Positions 23,930-38,600 of a DNA stretch of 64,000 nucleotides are shown here, one piece after another. Location: the NCBI RefSeq assembly GCF_021155765.1, contig NC_060112.1, positions 12,400,001 to 12,464,000 of the forward strand, written 5' to 3'. The translations under genes were made by a program, and so were the position numbers. Origin of the DNA: Diprion similis. Its lineage: Eukaryota; Arthropoda; Insecta; Hymenoptera; Diprionidae. The notes under the pieces were generated by a model that searched no databases, had not been told where the DNA came from, and saw only the letters and a program-made list of their open reading frames with translations. Each line of letters opens with the position of its first letter. Positions within the stretch are counted from its first letter, which is position 1.

Positions 23930-26900
23930 TGGTCATACAAATCGAATCCGAGAGTAGAAATTTCCGGCCCCAATAATGAGCAAAAAAGTAAGGCTAACCC
24001 CTTTGGATTTTTGGCGAAAATTTCGATGATTCCAAAAAGTGCTGCAATAGATTTCTGAGGGCACTATTCCGACGTAATTTTGCGAGAGGAATCGATTAAG
24101 CGCAGTTTCAATAGGCTGCGAGCAACACATCAAAAGTTACAGCCGAAAAACCGAAAATTTCTATCGCCATTTCTCTGCTGTTGGTCCTAGGCCATTTTAC
24201 ATGTGATTTCTGAGTTCCTGGGGGTCGAATTACTCTAGAAATGGTCATTCAAATTGAATCCGAGAGTGTTAATTTTTGGCTCCGAAAACGAGCAAAAAAG
24301 TAAGGCTAACCCCTTTGGATTTTTGGCGAAAATTTCGATGATTCCGAAAAGTGCTGCAATTGATCTCTTAGAGCACTATTCCGACGTAATTTTGCGAGAG
24401 GAATCGATCAAGCGCAGTCCCAATAGGCTGCGAGCAACACATCAAAAGTTACAGCCGAAAAACCGAAAATTTTCACTGTCGTTTCTCTGCTGTTGGTCCT
24501 AGGCTATTTTACATGTGTTTTCTGAGTTTCTGGGGGTCGAATTACTCTAGAAATGGTCATACAAATCGAATCCGAGAGTAGAAATTTCCGGCCCCAAAAA
24601 TGAGCAAAAAAGTAAGGCTAACCCCTTTGGATTTTTGGCGAAAATTTCGATGATTCCGAAAAGTGCTGCAATAGATTTCTGAGGGCACTATTCCGACGTA
24701 ATTTTGCGAGAGGAATCGATCAAGCGCAGTTTCAATAGGCTGCGAGCAACACATCAAAAGTTACAGCCGAAAAACCGAAAACTTTCATCGCCATTTCTCT
24801 GCTGTTGGTCCTAGGCCATTTTACATGTGATTTCTGAGTTCCTGGGGGTCGAATTACTCTAGAAATGGTCATTCAAATTGAATCCGAAAGTGTTAATTTT
24901 TTGCTCCGAAAATGAGCAAAAAAGTAAGGCTAACCCCTTTGGATTTTTGGCGAAAATTTCGATGATTCTGGAAAGTGCTGCAATTGATTTCCGAGGGCAC
25001 TATTCCGACGTAATTTTGCGAGAGGAATCGATCAAGCGCAGTCCCAATAGGCTGCGAGCAACACATCAAAAGTTACAGCCGAAAAACCGAAAATTTTCAC
25101 TGTCGTTTCTCTGCTGTTGGTCCTAGGCTATTTTACATGTGTTTTCTGAGTTTCTGGGGGTCGAATTACTCTAGAAATGGTCATACAAATCGAATCCGAG
25201 AGTAGAAATTTCCGGCCCCAAAAATGAGCAAAAAAGTAAGGCTAACCCCTTTGGATTTTTGGCGAAAATTCCGATGATTCCGAAAAGTGCTGCAATAGAT
25301 TTCTGAGGGCATTATTCCGACGTAATTTTGCGAGAGGAATCGATTAAGCGCAATTTCAATAGGCTGCGAGCGACACATCAAAAGTTACAGCCGAAAAACC
25401 GAAAATTTCTATCGCCATTTCTCTGCTGTTGGTCCTAGGCCATTTTACATGTGATTTCTGAGTTCCTGGGGGTCGAATTACTCTAGAAATGGTCATTCAA
25501 ATTGAATCCGAAAGTGTTAATTTTTGGCTCCGAAAATGAGCAAAAAAGTAAGGCTAACCCCTTTGGATTTTTGGCGAAAATTTCGATGATTCCGGAAAGT
25601 GCTGCAATTGATTTCCGAGGGCACTATTCCGACGTAATTTTGCGAGAGGAATCGATCAAGCGCAGTCCCAATAGGCTGCGAGCAACACATCAAAAGTTAC
25701 AGCCGAAAAACCGAAAATTTTCACTGTCGTTTCTCTGCTGTTGGTCCTAGGCTATTTTACATGTGTTTTCTGAGTTTCTGGGGGTCGAATTACTCTAGAA
25801 ATGGTCATACAAATCGAATCCGAGAGTAGAAATTTCCGGCCCCAAAAATGAGCAAAAAAGTAAGGCTAACCCCTTTGGATTTTTGGCGAAAATTTCGATG
25901 ATTCCGAAAAGTGCTGCAATAGATTTCTGAGGGCACTATTCCGACGCAATTTTGCGAGAGGAATCGATCAAGCGCAGTTTCAATAGGCTGCGAGCAACAC
26001 ATCAAAAGTTACAGCCGAAAAACCGAAAACTTTCATCGCCATTTCTCTGCTGTTGGTCCTAGGCCATTTTACATGTGATTTCTGAGTTCCTGGGGGTCGA
26101 ATTACTCTAGAAATGGTCATTCAAATTGAATCCGAAAGTGTTAATTTTTTGCTCCGAAAATGAGCAAAAAAGTAAGGCTAACCCCTTTGGATTTTTGGCG
26201 AAAATTTCGATGATTCCGGAAAGTGCTGCAATTGATTTCCGAGAGCACTATTCCGACGTAATTTTGCGAAAGGAATCGATCAAGCGCAGTCCCAATAGGC
26301 TGCGAGCAACACATCAAAAGTTACAGCCGAAAAACCGAAAATTTTCACCGTCGTTTCTCTGCTTTTGGTCCTAGGCTATTTTACATGTGTTTCCTGAGTT
26401 TCTGGGGGTCGAATTACTCTAGAAATGGTCATACACATCGAATCCGAGAGTAGAAATTTCCGGCCCCAATAATGAGCAAAAAAGTAAGGCTAACCCCTTT
26501 GGATTTTTGGCGAAAATTTCGATGATTCCGAAAAGTGCTGCAATTGATTTCTTAGGGCACTATTCCGACGTAATTTTGCGAGAGGAATCGATTAAGCGCA
26601 GTTTCAATAGGCTGCGAGCGACACATCAAAAGTTACAGCCGAAAAACCGAAAATTTCTATCGCCATTTCTCTGCTGTTGGTCCTAGGCCATTTTACATGT
26701 GATTTCTGAGTTCCTGGGGGTCGAATTACTCTAGAAATGGTCATTCAAATTGAATCCGAAAGTGTTAATTTTTGGCTCCGAAAATGAGCAAAAAAGTAAG
26801 GCTAACCCCTTTGGATTTTTGGCGAAAATTTCGATGATTCTGGAAAGTGCTGCAATTGATTTCCGAGGGCACTATTCCGACGTAATTTTGCGAGAGGAAT

Positions 26901-29900
26901 CGATCAAGCGCAGTCCCAATAGGCTGCGAGCAACACATCAAAAGTTACAGCCGAAAAACCGAAAATTTTCACTGTCGTTTCTCTGCTGTTGGTCCTAGGC
27001 TATTTTACATGTGTTTTCTGAGTTTCTGGGGGTCGAATTACTCTAGAAATGGTCATACAAATCGAATCCGAGAGTAGAAATTTCCGGCCCCAAAAATGAG
27101 CAAAAAAGTAAGGCTAACCCCTTTGGATTTTTGGCGAAAATTTCGATGATTCCGAAAAGTGCTGCAATAGATTTCTGAGGACATTATTCCGACGTAATTT
27201 TGCGAGAGGAATCGATTAAGCGCAATTTCAATAGGCTGCGAGCGACACATCAAAAGTTACAGCCGAAAAACCGAAAATTTCTATCGCCATTTCTCTGCTG
27301 TTGGTCCTAGGCCATTTTACATGTGATTTCTGAGTTCCTGGGGGTCGAATTACTCTAGAAATGGTCATTCAAATTGAATCCGAAAGTGTTAATTTTTGGC
27401 TCCGAAAATGAGCAAAAAAGTAAGGCTAACCCCTTTGGATTTTTGGCGAAAATTTCGATGATTCCGGAAAGTGCTGCAATTGATTTCCGAGGGCACTATT
27501 CCGACGTAATTTTGCGAGAGGAATCGATCAAGCGCAGTCCCAATAGGCTGCGAGCAACACATCAAAAGTTACAGCCGAAAAACCGAAAATTTTCACTGTC
27601 GTTTCTCTGCTGTTGGTCCTAGGCTATTTCACATGTGTTTTCTGAGTTTCTGGGGGTCGAATTACTCTAGAAATGGTCATACAAATCGAATCCGAGAGTA
27701 GAAATTTCCGGCCCCAAAAATGAGCAAAAAAGTAAGGCTAACCCCTTTGGATTTTTGGCGAAAATTTCGATGATTCCGAAAAGTGCTGCAATAGATTTCT
27801 GAGGGCACTATTCCGACGTAATTTTGCGAGAGGAATCGATTAAGCGCAGTTTCAATAGGCTGCGAGCGACACATCAAAAGTTACAGCCGAAAAACCGAAA
27901 ATTTCTATCGCCATTTCTCTGCTGTTGGTCCTAGGCCATTTTACATGTGATTTCTGAGTTCCTGGGGGTCGAATTACTCTAGAAATGGTCATTCAAATTG
28001 AATCCGAAAGTGTTGATTTTTGGCCCCAAAAATGAGCAAAAAAGTAAGGCTAACCCCTTTGGATTTTTGGCGAAAATTTCGATGATTCTGAAAAGTGCTG
28101 CAATAGATTTCTGAGGGCACTATTCCGACGTAATTTTGCGAGAGGAATCGATAAGGCGCAGTTTCAATAGGCTGCGAGCAACACATCAAAAGTTACAGCC
28201 GAAAAACCGAAAATTTTCATCGCCATTTCTCTGCTGTTGGTCCTAGGCCATTTTACATGTGACTTCTGAGTTCCTGGGGGTCGAATTACTCTAGAAATAG
28301 TCATTCAAATTGAATCCGAAAGTGTTAATTTTTGGCTCCGAAAATGAGCAAAAAAGTAAGGCTAACCCCTTTGGATTTTTGGCGAAAATTTCGATGATTC
28401 CGGAAAGTGCTGCAATTGATTTCCGAGGGCACTATTCCGACGTAATTTTGCGAAAGGAATCGATCAAGCGCAGTCCCAATAGGCTGCGAGCAACACATCA
28501 AAAGTTACAGCCGAAAAACCGAAAATTTTCACCGTCGTTTCTCTGCTTTTGGTCCTAGGCTATTTTACATGTGTTTCCTGAGTTTCTGGGGGTCGAATTA
28601 CTCTAGAAATGGTCATACAAATCGAATCCGAGAGTAGAAATTTCCGGCCCCAAAAATGAGCAAAAAAGTAAGGCTAACCCCTTTGGATTTTTGGCGAAAA
28701 TTTCGATGATTCCGAAAAGTGCTGCAATTGATTTCTTAGGGCACTATTCCGACGTAATTTTGCGAGAGGAATCGATTAAGCGCAGTTTCAATAGGCTGCG
28801 AGCGACACATCAAAAGTTACAGCCGAAAAACCGAAAATTTCTATCGCCATTTCTCTGCTGTTGGTCCTAGGCCATTTTACATGTGATTTCTGAGTTCCTG
28901 GGGGTCGAATTACTCTAGAAATGGTCATTCAAATTGAATCCGAAAGTGTTAATTTTTGGCTCCGAAAATGAGCAAAAAAGTAAGGCTAACCCCTTTGGAT
29001 TTTTGGCGAAAATTTCGATGATTCTGGAAAGTGCTGCAATTGATTTCCGAGGGCACTATTCCGACGTAATTTTGCGAGAGGAATCGATCAAGCGCAGTCC
29101 CAATAGGCTGCGAGCAACACATCAAAAGTTACAGCCGAAAAACCGAAAATTTTCACTGTCGTTTCTCTGCTGTTGGTCCTAGGCTATTTTACATGTGTTT
29201 TCTGAGTTTCTGGGGGTCGAATTACTCTAGAAATGGTCATACAAATCGAATCCGAGAGTAGAAATTTCCGGCCCCAAAAATGAGCAAAAAAGTAAGGCTA
29301 ACCCCTTTGGATTTTTGGCGAAAATTTCGATGATTCCGAAAAGTGCTGCAATAGATTTCTGAGGGCATTATTCCGACGTAATTTTGCGAGAGGAATCGAT
29401 TAAGCGCAATTTCAATAGGCTGCGAGCGACACATCAAAAGTTACAGCCGAAAAACCGAAAATTTCTATCGCCATTTCTCTGCTGTTGGTCCTAGGCCATT
29501 TTACATGTGATTTCTGAGTTCCTGGGGGTCGAATTACTCTAGAAATGGTCATTCAAATTGAATCCGAAAGTGTTAATTTTTGGCTCCGAAAATGAGCAAA
29601 AAAGTAAGGCTAACCCCTTTGGATTTTTGGCGAAAATTTCGATGATTCCGGAAAGTGCTGCAATTGATTTCCGAGGGCACTATTCCGACGTAATTTTGCG
29701 AGAGGAATCGATCAAGCGCAGTCCCAATAGGCTGCGAGCAACACATCAAAAGTTACAGCCGAAAAACCGAAAATTTTCACTGTCGTTTCTCTGCTGTTGG
29801 TCCTAGGCTATTTCACATGTGTTTTCTGAGTTTCTGGGGGTCGAATTACTCTAGAAATGGTCATACAAATCGAATCCGAGAGTAGAGATTTCCGGCCCCA

Positions 29901-32610
29901 AAAATGAGCAAAAAAGTAAGGCTAACCCCTTTGGATTTTTGGCGAAAATTTCGATGATTCTGAAAAGTGCTGCAATAGATTTCTGAGGGCACTATTCCGA
30001 CGTAATTTTGCGAGAGGAATCGATAAGGCGCAGTTTCAATAGGCTGCGAGCAACACATCAAAAGTTACAGCCGAAAAACCGAAAATTTTCATCGCCATTT
30101 CTCTGCTGTTGGTCCTAGGCCATTTTACATGTGACTTCTGAGTTCCTGGGGGTCGAATTACTCTAGAAATAGTCATTCAAATTGAATCCGAAAGTGTTAA
30201 TTTTTGGCTCCGAAAATGAGCAAAAAAGTAAGGCTAACCCCTTTGGATTTTTGGCGAAAATTTCGATGATTCCGGAAAGTGCTGCAATTGATTTCCGAGG
30301 GCACTATTCCGACGTAATTTTGCGAAAGGAATCGATCAAGCGCAGTCCCAATAGGCTGCGAGCAACACATCAAAAGTTACAGCCGAAAAACCGAAAATTT
30401 TCACCGTCGTTTCTCTGCTTTTGGTCCTAGGCTATTTTACATGTGTTTCCTGAGTTTCTGGGGGTCGAATTACTCTAGAAATGGTCATACAAATCGAATC
30501 CGAGAGTAGAAATTTCCGGCCCCAAAAATGAGCAAAAAAGTAAGGCTAACCCCTTTGGATTTTTGGCGAAAATTTCGATGATTCCGAAAAGTGCTGCAAT
30601 TGATTTCTGAGGGCACTATTCCGACGTAATTTTGCGAGAGGAATCGATAAGGCGCAGTTTCAATAGGCTGCGAGCAACACATCAAAAGTTACAGCCGAAA
30701 AACCGAAAATTTTCATCGCCATTTCTCTGCTGTTGGTCCTAGGCCATTTTACATGTGACTTCTGAGTTCCTGGGGGTCGAATTACTCTAGAAATAGTCAT
30801 TCAAATTGAATCCGAAAGTGTTAATTTTTGGCTCCGAAAATGAGCAAAAAAGTAAGGCTAACCCCTTTGGATTTTTGGCGAAAATTTCGATGATTCCGGA
30901 AAGTGCTGCAATTGATTTCCGAGGGCACTATTCCGACGTAATTTTGCGAAAGGAATCGATCAAGCGCAGTCCCAATAGGCTGCGAGCAACACATCAAAAG
31001 TTACAGCCGAAAAACCGAAAATTTTCACCGTCGTTTCTCTGCTTTTGGTCCTAGGCTATTTTACATGTGTTTCCTGAGTTTCTGGGGGTCGAATTACTCT
31101 AGAAATGGTCATACAAATCGAATCCGAGAGTAGAAATTTCCGGCCCTAAAAATGAGCAAAAAAGTAAGGCTAACCCCTTTGGATTTTTGGCGAAAATTTC
31201 GATGATTCCGAAAAGTGCTGCAATTGATTTCTTAGGGCACTATTCCGACGTAATTTTGCGAGAGGAATCGATTAAGCGCAGTTTCAATAGGCTGCGAGCG
31301 ACACATCAAAAGTTACAGCCGAAAAACCGAAAATTTCTATCGCCATTTCTCTGCTGTTGGTCCTAGGCCATTTTACATGTGATTTCTGAGTTCCTGGGGG
31401 TCGAATTACTCTAGAAATGGTCATTCAAATTGAATCCGAAAGTGTTAATTTTTGGCTCCGAAAATGAGCAAAAAAGTAAGGCTAACCCCTTTGGATTTTT
31501 GGCGAAAATTTCGATGATTCTGGAAAGTGCTGCAATTGATTTCCGAGGGCACTATTCCGACGTAATTTTGCGAGAGGAGTCGATCAAGCGCAGTCCCAAT
31601 AGGCTGCGAGCAACACATCAAAAGTTACAGCCGAAAAACCGAAAATTTTCACTGTCGTTTCTCTGCTGTTGGTCCTAGGCTATTTTACATGTGTTTTCTG
31701 AGTTTCTGGGGGTCGAATTACTCTAGAAATGGTCATACACATCGAATCCGAGAGTAGAAATTTCCGGCCCCAAAAATGAGCAAAAAAGTAAGGCTAACCC
31801 CTTTGGATTTTTGGCGAAAATTTCGATGATTCTGAAAAGTGCTGCAATAGATTTCTGAGGGCACTATTCCGACGTAATTTTGCGAGAGGAATCGATAAGG
31901 CGCAGTTTCAATAGGCTGCGAGCAACACATCAAAAGTTACAGCCGAAAAACCGAAAATTTTCATCGCCATTTCTCTGCTGTTGGTCCTAGGCCATTTTAC
32001 ATGTGACTTCTGAGTTCCTGGGGGTCGAATTACTCTAGAAATAGTCATTCAAATTGAATCCGAAAGTGTTAATTTTTGGCTCCGAAAATGAGCAAAAAAG
32101 TGAGGCTAACCCCTTTGGATTTTTGGCGAAAATTTCGATGATTCCGGAAAGTGCTGCAATTGATTTCCGAGGGCACTATTCCGACGTAATTTTGCGAAAG
32201 GAATCGATCAAGCGCAGTCCCAATAGGCTGCGAGCAACACATCAAAAGTTACAGCCGAAAAACCGAAAATTTTCACCGTCGTTTCTCTGCTTTTGGTCCT
32301 AGGCTATTTTACATGTGTTTCCTGAGTTTCTGGGGGTCGAATTACTCTAGAAATGGTCATACAAATCGAATCCGAGAGTAGAAATTTCCGGCCCCAAAAA
32401 TGAGCAAAAAAGTAAGGCTAACCCCTTTGGATTTTTGGCGAAAATTTCGATGATTCCGAAAAGTGCTGCAATTGATTTCTTAGGGCACTATTCCGACGTA
32501 ATTTTGCGAGAGGAATCGATTAAGCGCAGTCCCAATAGGCTGCGAGCAACACATCAAAAGTTACAGCCGAAAAACCGAAAATTTTCACTGTCGTTTCTCT
32601 GCTGTTGGTC
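23930..32610. repeat. A-B dimer zone of the satellite (624-bp register)
   Basis: In this part A and B monomers largely alternate, so B-type landmarks (for example at 24,254, 24,878, 25,502, 26,126, 26,750 and 27,374) recur at exactly 624 bp. Variant combinations also recur at 2,184 bp (26,750 and 28,934) and 2,496 bp (28,934 and 31,430), seven and eight monomers. Confidence 0.85.
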
Positions 32611-32640
32611 CTAGGCTATTTTACATGTGTTTTCTGAGTT

Positions 32641-35600
32641 TCTGGGGGTCGAATTACTCTAGAAATGGTCATACAAATCGAATCCGAGAGTAGAAATTTC
32701 CGGCCCCAAAAATGAGCAAAAAAGTAAGGCTAACCCCTTTGGAATTTTGACGAAAATTTCGATGATTCCGAAAAGTGCTGCAATTGATTTCCGAGGGCAC
32801 TATTCCGACGTAATTTTGCGAGAGGAATCGATCAAGCGCAGTCCCAATAGGCTGCGAGCAACACATCAAAAGTTACAGCCGAAAAACCGAAAATTTTCAC
32901 TGTCGTTTCTCTGCTGTTGGTCCTAGGCTATTTTACATGTGTTTTCTGAGTTTCTGGGGGTCGAATTACTCTAGAAATGGTCATACAAATCGAATCCGAG
33001 AGTAGAAATTTCCGGCCCCAATAATGAGCAAAAAGGTAAGGCTAACCCCTTTGGATTTTTGGCGAAAATTTCGATGATTCCGAAAAGTGCTGCAATAGAT
33101 TTCTGAGGGCACTATTCCGACGTAATTTTGCGGGAGGAATCGATTAAGCGCAGTTTCAATAGGCTGCGAGCAACACATCAAAAGTTACAGCCGAAAAACC
33201 GAAAATTTCTATCGCTATTTCTCTGCTGTTGGTCCTAGGCCATTTTACATGTGATTTCTGAGTTTCTGGGCGTCGAATTACTCTAGAAATGGTCATACAA
33301 ATCGAATCCGAGAGTAGAAATTTCCGGCCCCAAAAATGAGCAAAAAAGTAAGGCTAACCCCTTTGGATTTTTGGCGAAAATTTCGATGATTCCGAAAAGT
33401 GCTGCAATTGATTTCTGAGGGCACTATTCCGACGTAATTTTGCGAGAGGAATCGATCAAGCGCAGTCCCAATAGGCTGCGAGCAACACATCAAAAGTTAC
33501 AGCCGAAAAACCGAAAATTTTCACTGTCGTTTCTCTGCTGTTGGTCCTAGGCTATTTTACATGTGTTTTCTGAGTTTCTGGGGGTCGAATTACTCTAGAA
33601 ATGGTCATACAGATCGAATCCGAGAGTAGAAATTTCCGGCCCCAAAAATGAGCAAAAAAGTAAGGCTAACCCCTTTGGATTTTTGGCGAAAATTTCGATG
33701 ATTCCGAAAAGTGCTGCAATAGATTTCTGAGGGCACTATTTCGACGTAATTTTGCGAGAGGAATCGATTAGGCGCAGTTTCAATAGGCTGCGAGCGACAC
33801 ATCAAAAGTTACAGCCGAAAAACCGAAAATTTCTATCGCTATTTCTCTGCTGTTGGTCCTAGGCCATTTTACATGTGATTTCTGAGTTCCTGGGGGTCAA
33901 ATTACTCTAGAAATGGTCATTCAAATTGAATCCGAGAGTGTTAATTTTTGGCCCCAAAATGAGCAAGAAAGTAAGGCTAACCCCTTTGGATTTTTGGCGA
34001 AAATTTCGATGATTCCGAAAAGTGCTGCAATTGATTTCTTAGGGCACTATTCCGACGTAATTTTGCGAGAGGAATCGATCAAGCGCAGTCCCAATAGGCT
34101 GCGAGCAACACATCAAAAGTTACAGCCGAAAAACCGAAAATTTTCACTGTCGTTTCTCTGCTGTTGGTCCTAGGCTATTTTACATGTGTTTTCTGAGTTT
34201 CTGGGGGTCGAATTACTCTAGAAATGGTCATACAAATCGAATCCGAGAGTAGAAATTTCCGGCCCCAAAAATGAGCAAAAAAGTAAGGCTAACCCCTTTG
34301 GATTTTTGGCGAAAATTTCGATGATTCCGAAAAGTGCTGCAATAGATTTCTGAGGGCACTATTCCGACGTAATTTTGCGAGAGGAATCGATTAAGCGCAG
34401 TTTCAATAGGCTGCGAGCGACACATCAAAAGTTACAGCCGAAAAACCGAAAATTTCTATCGCCATTTCTCTGCTGTTGGTCCTAGGCCATTTTACATGTG
34501 ATTTCTGAGTTCCTGGGGGTCGAATTACTCTAGAAATGGTCATTCAAATTGAATCCGAGAGTGTTGATTTTTGGCCCCAAAAATGAGCAAGAAAGTAAGG
34601 CTAACCCCTTTGGATTTTTGGCGAAAATTTCGATGATTCTGAAAAGTGCTGCAATAGATTTCTGAGGGCACTATTCCGACGTAATTTTGCGAGAGGAATC
34701 GATAAGGCGCAGTTTCAATAGGCTGCGAGCAACACATCAAAAGTTACAGCCGAAAAACCGAAAATTTTCATCGCCATTTCTCTGCTGTTGGTCCTAGGCC
34801 ATTTTACATGTGACTTCTGAGTTCCTGGGGGTCGAATTACTCTAGAAATAGTCATTCAAATTGAATCCGAAAGTGTTAATTTTTGGCTCCGAAAATGAGC
34901 AAAAAAGTAAGGCTAACCCCTTTGGATTTTTGGCGAAAATTTCGATGATTCCGGAAAGTGCTGCAATTGATTTCCGAGGGCACTATTCCGACGTAATTTT
35001 GCGAAAGGAATCGATCAAGCGCAGTCCCAATAGGCTGCGAGCAACACATCAAAAGTTACAGCCGAAAAACCGAAAATTTTCACCGTCGTTTCTCTGCTTT
35101 TGGTCCTAGGCTATTTTACATGTGTTTCCTGAGTTTCTGGGGGTCGAATTACTCTAGAAATGGTCATACAAATCGAATCCGAGAGTAGAAATTTCCGGCC
35201 CCAAAAATGAGCAAAAAAGTAAGGCTAACCCCTTTGGATTTTTGGCGAAAATTTCGATGATTCCGAAAAGTGCTGCAATTGATTTCTTAGGGCACTATTC
35301 CGACGTAATTTTGCGAGAGGAATCGATCAAGCGCAGTCCCAATAGGCTGCGAGCAACACATCAAAAGTTACAGCTGAAAAACCGAAAATTTTCACTGTCG
35401 TTTCTCTGCTGTTGGTCCTAGGCTATTTTACATGTGTTTTCTGAGTTTCTGGGGGTCGAATTACTCTAGAAATGGTCATACAAATCGAATCCGAGAGTAG
35501 AAATTTCCGGCCCCAAAAATGAGCAAAAAAGTAAGGCTAACCCCTTTGGATTTTTGGCGAAAATTTCGATGATTCCGAAAAGTGCTGCAATAGATTTCTG

Positions 35601-38600
35601 AGGGCATTATTCCGACGTAATTTTGCGAGAGGAATCGATTAAGCGCAATTTCAATAGGCTGCGAGCGACACATCAAAAGTTACAGCCGAAAAACCGAAAA
35701 TTTCTATCGCCATTTCTCTGCTGTTGGTCCTAGGCCATTTTACATGTGATTTCTGAGTTCCTGGGGGTCGAATTACTCTAGAAATGGTCATTCAAATTGA
35801 ATCCGAAAGTGTTAATTTTTGGCTCCGAAAATGAGCAAAAAAGTAAGGCTAACCCCTTTGGATTTTTGGCGAAAATTTCGATGATTCCGGAAAGTGCTGC
35901 AATTGATTTCCGAGGGCACTATTCCGACGTAATTTTGCGAGAGGAATCGATCAAGCGCAGTCCCAATAGGCTGCGAGCAACACATCAAAAGTTACAGCCG
36001 AAAAACCGAAAATTTTCACTGTCGTTTCTCTGCTGTTGGTCCTAGGCTATTTCACATGTGTTTTCTGAGTTTCTGGGGGTCGAATTACTCTAGAAATGAT
36101 CATACAAATCGAATCCGAGAGTAGAAATTTCCGGCCCCAAAAATGAGCAAAAAAGTAAGGCTAACCCCTTTGGATTTTTGGCGAAAATTTCGATGATTCC
36201 GAAAAGTGCTGCAATAGATTTCTGAGGGCACTATTCCGACGTAATTTTGCGAGAGGAATCGATTAAGCGCAGTTTCAATAGGCTGCGAGCGACACATCAA
36301 AAGTTACAGCCGAAAAACCGAAAATTTCTATCGCCATTTCTCTGCTGTTGGTCCTAGGCCATTTTACATGTGATTTCTGAGTTCCTGGGGGTCGAATTAC
36401 TCTAGAAATGGTCATTCAAATTGAATCCGAGAGTGTTGATTTTTGGCCCCAAAAATGAGCAAAAAAGTAAGGCTAACCCCTTTGGATTTTTGGCGAAAAT
36501 TTCGATGATTCTGAAAAGTGCTGCAATAGATTTCTGAGGGCACTATTCCGACGTAATTTTGCGAGAGGAATCGATAAGGCGCAGTTTCAATAGGCTGCGA
36601 GCAACACATCAAAAGTTACAGCCGAAAAACCGAAAATTTTCATCGCCATTTCTCTGCTGTTGGTCCTAGGCCATTTTACATGTGACTTCTGAGTTCCTGG
36701 GGGTCGAATTACTCTAGAAATAGTCATTCAAATTGAATCCGAAAGTGTTAATTTTTGGCTCCGAAAATGAGCAAAAAAGTAAGGCTAACCCCTTTGGATT
36801 TTTGGCGAAAATTTCGATGATTCCGGAAAGTGCTGCAATTGATTTCCGAGGGCACTATTCCGACGTAATTTTGCGAAAGGAATCGATCAAGCGCAGTCCC
36901 AATAGGCTGCGAGCAACACATCAAAAGTTACAGCCGAAAAACCGAAAATTTTCACCGTCGTTTCTCTGCTTTTGGTCCTAGGCTATTTTACATGTGTTTC
37001 CTGAGTTTCTGGGGGTCGAATTACTCTAGAAATGGTCATACAAATCGAATCCGAGAGTAGAAATTTCCGGCCCCAAAAATGAGCAAAAAAGTAAGGCTAA
37101 CCCCTTTGGATTTTTGGCGAAAATTTCGATGATTCCGAAAAGTGCTGCAATTGATTTCTTAGGGCACTATTCCGACGTAATTTTGCGAGAGGAATCGATT
37201 AAGCGCAGTCCCAATAGGCTGCGAGCAACACATCAAAAGTTACAGCCGAAAAACCGAAAATTTTCACTGTCGTTTCTCTGCTGTTGGTCCTAGGCTATTT
37301 TACATGTGTTTTCTGAGTTTCTGGGGGTCGAATTACTCTAGAAATGGTCATACAAATCGAATCCGAGAGTAGAAATTTCCGGCCCCAAAAATGAGCAAAA
37401 AAGTAAGGCTAACCCCTTTGGAATTTTGACGAAAATTTCGATGATTCCGAAAAGTGCTGCAATTGATTTCCGAGGGCACTATTCCGACGTAATTTTGCGA
37501 GAGGAATCGATCAAGCGCAGTCCCAATAGGCTGCGAGCAACACATCAAAAGTTACAGCCGAAAAACCGAAAATTTTCACTGTCGTTTCTCTGCTGTTGGT
37601 CCTAGGCTATTTTACATGTGTTTTCTGAGTTTCTGGGGGTCGAATTACTCTAGAAATGGTCATACAAATCGAATCCGAGAGTAGAAATTTCCGGCCCCAA
37701 TAATGAGCAAAAAGGTAAGGCTAACCCCTTTGGATTTTTGGCGAAAATTTCGATGATTCCGAAAAGTGCTGCAATAGATTTCTGAGGGCACTATTCCGAC
37801 GTAATTTTGCGGGAGGAATCGATTAAGCGCAGTTTCAATAGGCTGCGAGCAACACATCAAAAGTTACAGCCGAAAAACCGAAAATTTCTATCGCTATTTC
37901 TCTGCTGTTGGTCCTAGGCCATTTTACATGTGATTTCTGAGTTTCTGGGCGTCGAATTACTCTAGAAATGGTCATACAAATCGAATCCGAGAGTAGAAAT
38001 TTCCGGCCCCAAAAATGAGCAAAAAAGTAAGGCTAACCCCTTTGGATTTTTGGCGAAAATTTCGATGATTCCGAAAAGTGCTGCAATTGATTTCTGAGGG
38101 CACTATTCCGACGTCATTTTGCGAGAGGAATCGATCAAGCGCAGTCCCAATAGGCTGCGAGCAACACATCAAAAGTTACAGCCGAAAAACCGAAAATTTT
38201 CACTGTCGTTTCTCTGCTGTTGGTCCTAGGCTATTTTACATGTGTTTTCTGAGTTTCTGGGGGTCGAATTACTCTAGAAATGGTCATACAGATCGAATCC
38301 GAGAGTAGAAATTTCCGGCCCCAAAAATGAGCAAAAAAGTAAGGCTAACCCCTTTGGATTTTTGGCGAAAATTTCGATGATTCCGAAAAGTGCTGCAATA
38401 GATTTCTGAGGGCACTATTTCGGCGTAATTTTGCGAGAGGAATCGATTAGGCGCAGTTTCAATAGGCTGCGAGCAACACATCAAAAGTTACAGCCGAAAA
38501 ACCGAAAATTTCTATCGCTATTTCTCTGCTGTTGGTCCTAGGCCATTTTACATGTGATTTCTGAGTTTCTGGGCGTCGAATTACTCTAGAAATGGTCATA

